Shown here one piece after another: positions 56,758 through 64,000 of a DNA stretch of 64,000 bases. Source of the DNA: Trichobilharzia szidati (Eukaryota > Platyhelminthes > Trematoda > Strigeidida > Schistosomatidae); the NCBI GenBank assembly GCA_944472155.2, contig OX235271.1:92889256-92953255 (forward strand), read 5' to 3'. The first letter of the stretch is position 1. Every line of letters starts with the position of its first letter. The position numbers and the translations under genes were made by a program. The notes beneath the pieces were generated by a model. It had not been told where the DNA came from. It saw only the letters and a list, made by a program, of their open reading frames with translations, and made no database searches.

Positions 56758-57855
56758 ATATATTTATGGATGGCTGGGAAAATATGGCTCTTAATACGTT
56801 TAATCCTACTCCAAAAATATGGTAGAGATATGTGGATGACACTTTCACAGTGTTAAAAACAGAACATATCTCTAGCTTCTTGACACACATGAACTCACTA
56901 GTGGAAGGAATAAAATTCACATTTGCAGCCGAAAATGAGCAAGGAGAATTAGCTATGTTAGATTGTAAAATAAAACGAATAGAAGAAGGCAAACTACACA
57001 CTAGTGTTTATAGAAAACCAACGCATTCTAATAGATATTTAGACTTTAATTCATCTCATCCTTTAACTGTTAAGGCAGGCTTAGTTAAGTGTTTAACAAA
57101 CCGAGCGATGGCACTAAGTGGCACAAAAAAAGACCTAAATGATGAAATAAAACAGATAGAAGAGGCGTTGGTTCTAAATAACTATCCTTTAAAATTCATT
57201 AGGAAGATTGAAAAAGGCCAAAAGAAAAATAAAAATAATTGTGAAACTAGTAATAATAACATAAATAAGAGAGAATATAAGTCATCTACAGTTATACCAT
57301 ATAAAGAGGGGACATCTGAGACCCTACGTAGAATTCTCCATAAAGCAGGAATTAGGGTGGCATTTAAACCCACAAACTCACTCAGGGAGAAACTCTGTAG
57401 GTTAAAGGACCCAGTAGACCCAATTAGACAAAATAATATAATTTACAAAATACCCTGTAATGACTGTGAGGTCAACTACATAGGTCAAACTAGTAGGTCA
57501 GGGGTAGTCAGATTGTCAGAACACAAGAATTTAGCTAAGGTAAGAATGGTTGACCCAGAGAAGATAAGTAATTTAGAAAAAAGCTTACCAATTGGAATGC
57601 ATGCATTAACACACAACCACACAATAGGGTGGGAGAGGGTTAAAATTCTAAAAAGTAATCTAGGTAGGTGGAGAGAGAGGTTGATTAGTGAATCCTTGTT
57701 CATCGAATCTATACCCAACACATGCAATAGGAATGATTCATCACTCATGCCCGAAATATGGAAAATATTACTACCAATCAAATCAAGTGAAAATCAAGTG
57801 AAAAACAATGGAACTATATAAATGAATTTAGGAAGTCGTGTGATTACCCTGATAT

Positions 57856-57905
57856 GATTATGAGCAATAAATTGTGCTCGAAACGTCATCAGTAAACATT
57901 ACTGT
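57856..57905 (+). ncRNA. PLE 3' structured motif (hammerhead-like), second copy
   Basis: GAGCA (57862-57866) pairs with TGCTC (57875-57879), then GAAAC and GTC (57885-57887). CTGAT (57859 region) can pair with ATCAG (57888-57892). A hairpin CAGTAA-ACA-TTACTG follows (57890-57904). The same layout appears at 31497-31550, and decayed at 1105-1160 and 9775-9726 (minus). Confidence 0.55.
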
Positions 57906-58639
57906 ATAACACTGTGAGACTTTATCAAAATAAAATTTACCCATAATGGAATCACCCGCTCCACCGCATGGGCAGTTGAACTTGTGGATATATTAGAAGT
58001 GGTTAGTCTAGGTATTTCATCTTTCAGTGGATGAATCACTATTGGTTATTTAGACAATAAGACTTGTCGGTGGGTATGCCGATGTTTACTCCTTCTGAGT
58101 GGATGAGCTCGCATATATGACAGATTGTTTCAGTTAGTGGAACATTTGTAAACAATGAACAGCATCTAGTGAGATCATCGTGATTAGAACATTAGTTTTA
58201 ATTTTAATCAAAGATTTACTAATATTAGAAGTTTTTTGAACTTCTTTTCTTAACTTGCAAGCAATTATTTCACTTGATGTGTCACCCTTAAACTGCAGTC
58301 GTAATATATTTAAAGGCTTCTCATTTACAGATGGAGAATAGTCCTTATCTTCTATCTTGGTCGTGTGTTTCTTGATGAACTTTTCTGGATAGCTATTTTC
58401 GTTTATTATGAACACACTAAGTAAACACCCAGTGTTTTTGAGGGATTCGAATTTATTTTTCTCCATGCACTGACGTTCAGTCTAGAAAAGATTCAGCTTC
58501 TGTCACCATACTTTTAGATAAAGGTTAAGCATAAGGAACTGGTCTTTGCGTCCTACTGTATAGCTGGTGAACACTTCCTTAGGGTACTCACAGTCATAGA
58601 ATATGCCAGTAACAGTAATAGAATAACCCAGTATTTAAC

Positions 58640-58975
58640 AATAGTAAGGCTATAAACTCAATCTGATGCTCACTAGCGACTGGCCCTATTCAGGTAATGA
58701 CCTTGGGTTCTAGTGAGAAGCCGTGACCAGTAGGGTAAAGCAGGTTGAAGATGAGGCAGTAACTCATCGAAGAGGACATTGCGAAATGGTTGCGCTATGT
58801 CGTGAATTGGCAGAAGTTAGAATTCATGGGCCATTGCATCGGGTCCCAGTGGCTCAATGGTCTACGAGCTCGCCTTGTAACCAGAAGGTCCTTGGTTCGA
58901 ACCCCGGTGGGTGCGTACTGATGAAAAGTCCCAAACCAGAACGAAACTCAAGAATACCCCAACAATGGCGTTAGG
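58640..58975 (+). mobile_element. SINE-T copy with full spacer
   Basis: Spacer CTGATGCTCACTAGCGACTG and TTCTAGTGAGAAGCCGTGAC, lead-in TTGGCAGAAGTTAGAATTCA, head CCCAGTGGCTCAATGGTCTA with CCTTGTAACCAGAAGGTCC and B box GGTTCGAACCCC, then GTACTGATGAAAAGTCCC, AAACCAGAACGAAACTC. The cleanest tRNA-like head of the family. The tail is cut short right after GAAA. Confidence 0.88.
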
Positions 58976-60154
58976 CAGCTACAGAGGTCAGGCAAGTTTC
59001 CAGTACCAAACTAGTGCTAAAGGACATTATTAGCTAGGTATAGTTCAATTGTAAGAAGTACCTGAGAATCAAGTCGAATATTCTCAACAAGGTGAAGTCA
59101 CAGCAAGGATCACATACCAAACAATTCCCACAGACAACCACTTACAGTCAGAATGACCTTAATCCACTCAAAAAAACAAAACATCGCAATCGTAAAGTGA
59201 CACATTATCAAAATCATCACACAACCAAAAAGAGAAGCATGAACATTAGAGTATAAACAAGAACAAAGACAAATGATTAGAATCAAGTTAGCATATGATA
59301 TGAACACATCAGAACAATGATATATAGCCTAGGAGAAAGAAAGAAAATAAATACAAAGTTGGCTGACACATCCAAATAAGTAATAGTATTGTGGTTAGGT
59401 AGTTCAGTAGGGATTTTCCAAACAATTATTCCTTTACAATAAACAAGTTAACTTCTTTGTTCAACACTTACTCAACTAGTAGTTAAATAACTACGATGAA
59501 AATAAAAACATTTTTTTATCACTATGTAAATAAGATCTAGTAGGAGTCAAGTAATCTCATATCATATCACTGCCCATAACATATATATATATAACACTTG
59601 CTTGATATCAAAAGGTCTAATCCTACTTTACTTCATCACGTATCACTGACAATTATGAAAGAGGAAAACAAATTTGCATATGGTGAGTTTTTTCCCTCAT
59701 ACTCTATTGAATAATGGACGCTTCCAACAACTGGGTCTTATATATTTCTCTATAGATTTGGAAAAATTCATTGTTCATACTATCCCCTTTACATATATAT
59801 ATATATATATTTATCACTGTGTGGTAGAGGGAAAATAGTATGCTTGACTAAAATAAGTTGTTTATAAGAGAATATTTGTTAACCAGATTTTGTATACTTG
59901 ATTTTGTTAAAGAGAATCTCATTTTGATAGTTTACTTCCCAATATGAACTGATACTGTCATTACCAATGTTATTTATTTATTTATTTCTAGGGTGTCAGA
60001 GTTTTGTTATTTTAAAAAAGTACTTTGAAATGGAGAATATATTTCAGTATTAGTATTTGAATTTCTATTTTCTCAGAATATTTTAATATATATATATATA
60101 TATAATACATTAATAAAAGTTGCATCCCTTTTCAAATTAACCCAAAAGTGATAT
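58976..60154. other. AT-rich stretch with (TA)n runs
   Basis: (TA)n runs at 59580-59594, 59793-59811 and 60088-60106. No gene or retroelement recognised. Confidence 0.55.
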
Positions 60155-60630
60155 TAGATGGTTGCAGGCAATCGGCAGGAAGCCTTGCTTGACATAGGTT
60201 TCGTGCTAGTTGGCACTCACCAGTCAGCAAGACGTATCTGCAACCTTGAAGGAACTCATGTCCCTTCTGGGATTTGAACCCGCGTCACCCAGTGTCGCCT
60301 GCAGTCAGAGACGTTACCACTGAGCTATTCAGGCTCGCGATTGACCTCCTGTAGGACTGTAGTGGATACTTTGATTGGACACAAGTAACTAGTGCTATGC
60401 GTCTAGTCCTTTCTTTGGTGCAGACTGAATTCTGTCGGTCAACTAGCACGAAACCTAGGTCCAAAGCTTCCTGCCGATTGCCTCCAACCATCTAATATCA
60501 TCAAATCAATGTGCACCTTGATGGCAAGCTACCTAGAATGGTGGCCACATTGCAAACCTGACTGACAGAATTCAGTCTGCACCAAAGAAAGGACTAGACG
60601 CATGACAGTATCCAATCAAAGTAACCCAAA
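60155..60630. mobile_element. SINE-4 complex (unit plus inverted ends)
   Basis: 60155-60345 is a minus-strand unit: head GAATAGCTCAGTGGTAACGT with B box GGGTTCAAATCCC, then tail with hammerhead-like module and end CTGCCGATTGCCTGCAACC. 60365-60440 and 60550-60625 are reverse complements (ACTTTGATTGGA, GCGTCTAGTCCTTTCTTTGG), enclosing a second tail (CAACTAGCACGAAACCTAGG). The family is also present at 5.7-6.1 kb. Confidence 0.8.
60184..60231 (-). ncRNA. Hammerhead-like motif in SINE-4, best copy
   Basis: Minus strand: stem I CTTGCT (60231-60226) pairs with AGCAAG (60189-60184), core CTGGTGA (60223-60217; one change from CTGATGA at position 6), stem II GTGC/GCAC (60216-60213 and 60206-60203) with loop CAACTA, GAAA (60202-60199), 2-bp stem III with tetraloop CTAT, triplet GTC (60193-60191). 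All helices form; the A6 to G change is expected to harm catalysis. Confidence 0.7.
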
Positions 60631-60644
60631 AGTGATTTTATATT

Positions 60645-61130
60645 TAAGCTTGACGGCGGGTTGAAATCATTTAGGGAATCATTGAAAACCAGGAGGTGCT
60701 GAACAGTTGTTTCGTCCTAGTTTGAATCTCTACAAACGAACTCTTGAAAATTTATCTGATGCTCGTTAGTGACTGGCTGCAGAATGAAGTTACCTAGAGT
60801 TTTAGTAGGAAGTCATGACCAGTGAGGTTCATCCGGTTGAGAATTAGGACAAATACTTGCCGATGACATTGATTGTTGGTCGGGCTAAAATCCTGAACAG
60901 ACAGTAGTTAGAATTCATAGGCCATTGAGTCAAGTCCTAGGGGCTTAGTAGTCTAAGAGCTTGCCTTGTACGTGGAAGGTCTTGTGTTGAGACTCCAATG
61001 GGTATGTGCTGTGATGAGTCCCAAACTGGGACTAAACAGCTGTTCGGTTTTCAATAGCTCCCTAACTGATACCAATCTGTGGTCAAACTTGAAACCAATT
61101 AATTCCCTACAAGCTTACTATTGAAGACAT
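60645..61130. mobile_element. SINE-T head-to-head inverted pair
   Basis: 60648-60725 is a minus-strand tail truncated inside the stem II loop (plus sense ends TTTCGTCCTAGTTTG). 60726-61130 is a plus-strand complete unit: 3'-type end and spacer (CTGATGCTCGTTAGTGACTG), head, tail TGTGATGAGTCCCAAACTGG then GACTAAACAGCTG, and 3' end. The minus copy breaks at the same loop as in the 48.6 kb palindrome. Confidence 0.83.
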
Positions 61131-61881
61131 TTTGTATTTTTCATGGCAAAACTGTTGGCAATGCAAATGACCGTGTTTCATGCTTCGCATTCATAGTTAA
61201 CTCGGTTTTACTTCGATCCACGTCATACTATGTGATTTAACACAGGCATTTTTAAGGCCATAATAACAGAAGACTGCTCATCGTTTTGAAAATCTCTATG
61301 GCCATGGTTTTTATTGAGGGCATCGTCAACTTATTACATATTACAACTAAACATGACGGCTTAAAGTGTCATGCAAAGAACAATAATGCAGCTAGAATCT
61401 GAGCATGTGATGCATAGACTTGTTGGTGTTTTCTCATCTTTTTCTTCATGTAAACCATTTTCGATATGCATCTTAAACAACATATGTTTTGATTCTATTA
61501 TTTATGAATGCTTCCATCTATTTTCGATGACAAGGAAATTTGATAACAATCGTTTGTCATTCTGTTTCCTGTAAATTTTTGTTTGTTGCATTGTGAAACA
61601 AAATATATTCTATGCGTTGTTAAGAGCATCTCAGAATCAATCAATAGAGTTTAAGATTTAGATTATCTTTTGCCAGCCTGTTTCTAGAAGTAAACCGAAT
61701 TCCCCAGTTATGTGGTTTGATGAGGTGAAATTTTACCGAAATTATTCGGATCACAGTGTATGTATGATCTGCTTGATACCATAAGTGATAATGAGGAAAC
61801 CAAGCAAAAATGCATAAAGCTATATACTACTGGTTTGTTCATTGGCGTGAGTAGTTGTGTATTATTGTTCCTTTACGTTTC
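61131..61881. other. AT-rich stretch without recognised feature
   Basis: Nothing identified. Confidence 0.5.
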
Positions 61882-62093
61882 CAGTGAAACATAGGGCTTC
61901 AAGTTAGAGGCTTGAAGTTTTGGTAGCTGTGATGTTTATTTTTGCGGGATGAGGTTGATAGTCTCATGCCTAACCTACCCTCTTTACCAGTTTTGTTACT
62001 GGCCTAGCGAGGTAAGGGAGTGTGTCTGCCGGGGATCGAATGCGAACCACCTGCGTGGTTGGCGAGCATTCTACCCTGTGCCACCGACGTGAG
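61882..62093 (-). mobile_element. SINE-G copy
   Basis: Minus strand: CGTCGGTGGCACAGGGTAG, decayed B box (GGTTCGCATTCGATCCCCGG region), CTTACCTCGCTAGGCCAGTA, body and tail CTTGAAGCCCTATGTTTCAC. Confidence 0.83.
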
Positions 62094-62634
62094 TTGTGTA
62101 CTACTCACATAAACCAGTAGGGATAGTTTGAACCGATTTGGTTCTCTCAGGTGAGTGAAACTGGATACATCGCTGGTGAGCCCAGCTGCAAATGAGACAA
62201 ACGAAAATCCGGTGTTTGGATCATTTTTTGAGCGTATTTTCCCGCTAATTTAGGTGAATTCTAAACAAGAGTGGACTGCAGTATTCAAACAAATCTAACT
62301 TTTACTGCATCTTTTAATAATATATTTCACGCTTATTATATTAGGTCATCTACGTTCAATAGTAATCAAATTTATATTGATGATAATAAAATAACATAGA
62401 TGAGAAGTAAGGTGGAAAATTGCTCACTGTTTAAGCAGAGTTATAATACTATGATAGCAGTGTTCGCTTGCTCATTATCGCATATATTTGTTCTTTATTA
62501 TAAATTCAAATGTTTCCAGAAAATCAGCTGCCAAAATGATACTTAGAAACAGCCACAACAAGTAAGCTAAATCTTTCAGCTTACGTGTGTAGACTATCAC
62601 GACATTTTTTTCTCATTCGTTTTCGTCCTGTGTG

Positions 62635-62815
62635 GAACATAGGGCTCCAGACTTGCAGGTCTGAAGTTCCAGTAGCTGTGGTATTATATTTATGGAGTGG
62701 GTTTGCTAACTTTTGCTGGCCCTCCCTCTTTCTTAAACTTACTATCAGCTAACAGAATAGGCGAGGTCTTGAAATGCGTTGGTCAGGAATCGAAACCCGG
62801 GCTACTTTATAAGAT
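62635..62815 (-). mobile_element. SINE-G copy, diverged
   Basis: Minus strand: CCCGGGTTTCGATTCCTGAC, CCTCGCCTATTCTG, GGGAGGGCCAGCAAAAG and tail CTGGAGCCCTATGTTCCACA. Strongly decayed but in the same order as the other copies. Confidence 0.7.
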
Positions 62816-63019
62816 GTCATTTGACGTTTCTGTTTGGTTGTATTCTTGTTAGGTTTACCATACAAAAGATTGATCTGGAAAAATGAAATGGACCACGTTA
62901 AAATGGTATGTTAAAACTGTGGTGTTTAAAATGCAAATTAAAAATAGATGGAACTCAGTTGCTGTCCCTGCCGGGATTTACTGGGAAGATCAGTGAAGTT
63001 ATTAAGTGGATCCTTGACA

Positions 63020-63620
63020 CATTATGATGAAAGTAATTTTGTTAAGTTAGCTGATGATCTAACTGTTTCCATGCCTATTACTTGTTCCAAAATGAATAGC
63101 TTCTAATCGGAAATTAGCCAAGGGTCCTTGTCAAATGGTCTCAAGCTAAATCCTTGCAAATTTCTGACTGATAATTTCATTTTCAGACAGAAACGAGAGT
63201 GAGATGAAATGGTTAGTTGCTTTGATTTTTTTTAACATAGAAATGTAGCTAAACGCTAAGTGTCTTAGGTTGAGCCTTTTTGACCTTTTGTGGTCGTCTC
63301 AGATCCTACTGATTTCTAGAAAAATCGTTCGCATTACATTCTACATGAGGAAGTAAAGACAATGTCGTATTACTCGGCCTATGTTTTAACAGATTGTTAA
63401 CGCTTACATTTTGCCTTTCCTTCCTTATTTCATCCTTTTATTCTTCCCAGAGCTACTTACAAATATTTGTGTCACACTGCGAAGGACACTAAAAGCTATC
63501 GGTAGGGTGCTATGTGCCTCCACATATCATTATTGATAGACATTTAAAAACATCAATTTGAACAACTTCCTATTGATAACTCAGACATATTTATCGCTAT
63601 GACTGCAGTAATATTAAAAT
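63020..63620 (+). mobile_element. CR1-like RT remnant
   Basis: FVKLADDLTVSMPITCSKMN with SNGLKLNPCKF matches FVKYADDLTVSLPIKC...ENGLTLNPFKC of the 2.1-2.9 kb element; YADD has become LADD. A further stretch in other frames (RTLKAIGRVLC-like; HQFEQLPIDNSD) matches its C-terminal part. Many stops and frameshifts. Confidence 0.8.
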
Positions 63621-64000
63621 ATTTCTTATTTTTTGAGTTTTTCAGTGAATAAGGAGCCTATATAACTTTGCGACAGTTAAAAATAATTTATAAACCATAC
63701 ATAATCAAATTAACGTCCTAACACGTGAGACCTCTCTCTGTCCTCTTAGAGATTTTTCAAAGCCAGTAAATATGATCAAAATCTATTGAAGCAAATTATC
63801 GGAAAAATAGCAAACTTATGTGCATCATAAAATGTTTTGAAGATGAATTTCAAGAATGGTGATATTTAAGCCCTTTTTGGTTAAAAACTGGATGGATGAA
63901 ATTAAGCTGTCAGTCTAGAAACTTAAAATTAACAACAGAAGGTTGACTACTCATGTTTTAAAATTGCAGACACCTGGATGATATAGTGTATCGCAGAGTA
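63621..64000. other. Window end, AT-rich
   Basis: Nothing identified. Confidence 0.5.

Larger units (their letters stand above)
56552..57952 (+). mobile_element. Younger PLE, 5' truncated, with 12-bp target duplication
   Basis: Flanked by CACCCGCTCCAC at 56540-56551 and 57953-57964. Layout: inverted copy of its own 3' terminus (56552-56616), a SINE-T (56617-56757), then RT from ADIFMDGWENMALNTFNPTP. The next codons read W-stop-RYVDD: an in-frame TAG (56822-56824) just before the catalytic YVDD. The frame is then open to 57821: AMLDCKIKR (LD motif), YKSSTVIPYKEGTSETLRRI linker, GIY-YIG domain IIYKIPCNDCEVNYIGQTSR, EHKNLAK, HNHTIGW, RNDSS. Endonuclease Tyr residues are intact. Missing the front two-thirds of RT. 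Confidence 0.93.
56430..58485 (-). mobile_element. Host PLE remnant split by a younger PLE
   Basis: Minus-strand pieces flank the 56552-57952 insert. From 58466: YPEKFIKKHTTKIEDKDYSP, LNILRLQFKGDTSSEIIACK; then KDEIPRLTTSN-like and CP(H)AVERVI up to 57965; resuming at 56551 with GAGGISRCSGNLIFRDRGHL-like and AVWLNKGALKT. The same family as the 38.8-40.3 kb element. An RT motif A piece (SLFTNVPLTETI, 58150-58080) is misplaced in the middle, a sign of earlier rearrangement. Confidence 0.82.

Noticed and set aside
59793..60106. (TA)n runs as an origin or regulatory region
   Set aside because: Simple microsatellites in AT-rich DNA; nothing else supports a function.
1..64000. CRISPR arrays, operons or prophage-like regions
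   Set aside because: No regularly spaced repeats of that kind; gene structure, splice sites, SINEs and PLEs all point to an animal nuclear genome.

Overview
The window reads as nuclear DNA of a parasitic flatworm, most likely a blood fluke (Schistosoma or a close relative). It is AT-rich, gene-poor and repeat-dense. It carries tRNA-derived repeats whose tails match the Smα hammerhead-ribozyme repeat known from schistosomes, many Penelope-like elements (PLEs), RTE-type and CR1-like non-LTR retrotransposons, and a flatworm-style rhodopsin-family receptor gene. Nothing bacterial or viral was seen.

Only two host protein genes can be supported. One is the last exon of splicing factor 1 (7663-8624, +), starting at a splice acceptor inside the KH domain; its upstream exons are not in the window. 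The other is a 591-residue peptide-type GPCR with a single coding exon (20937-22712, +), preceded by a splice acceptor and a short overlapping upstream ORF.

Most of the rest is retroelement. PLE remnants lie at 0.6-1.2, 7.4-7.6, 9.7-10.4, 16.4-17.1, 29.1-32.5, 35.5-36.7, 38.8-40.3, 44.3-46.8, 51.0-51.3, 54.3-54.9 and 56.4-58.5 kb. The best copy (29702-31600) has a reverse transcriptase and a GIY-YIG endonuclease interrupted by one stop codon. RTE pieces lie at 20.3, 40.9-41.5, 42.2-43.5 and 46.9-47.9 kb. CR1-like pieces lie at 2.1-2.9 and 63.0-63.6 kb.

Four tRNA-headed SINE families are scattered throughout. I call them SINE-T (Thr-like head), Smα, SINE-G (Gly/Asp-like head, with a tail matching the RTE 3' end) and SINE-4. 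SINE-T, Smα and SINE-4 all carry a hammerhead-like module: core, 4-bp stem II, GAAA, and a 2-bp stem III with a tetraloop. Stem II shows a compensatory change between families. SINE-T also occurs repeatedly as head-to-head inverted pairs and as tandem dimers.

Several kilobase-scale inverted repeats are present: 12.9/15.7 kb; 28.9/29.6 kb; 31.7-32.5/35.5-36.7 kb; 35.4-39.0/51.0-53.4 kb; 43.5-46.8/54.35-56.35 kb. Insertions into one arm but not the other give clean empty sites and target-site duplications, so parts of the insertion history can be read directly. One repeated unit carries an ORF of about 110 residues that I do not recognise, in three copies. Coordinates of degenerate repeats are approximate to roughly 10-30 bases.
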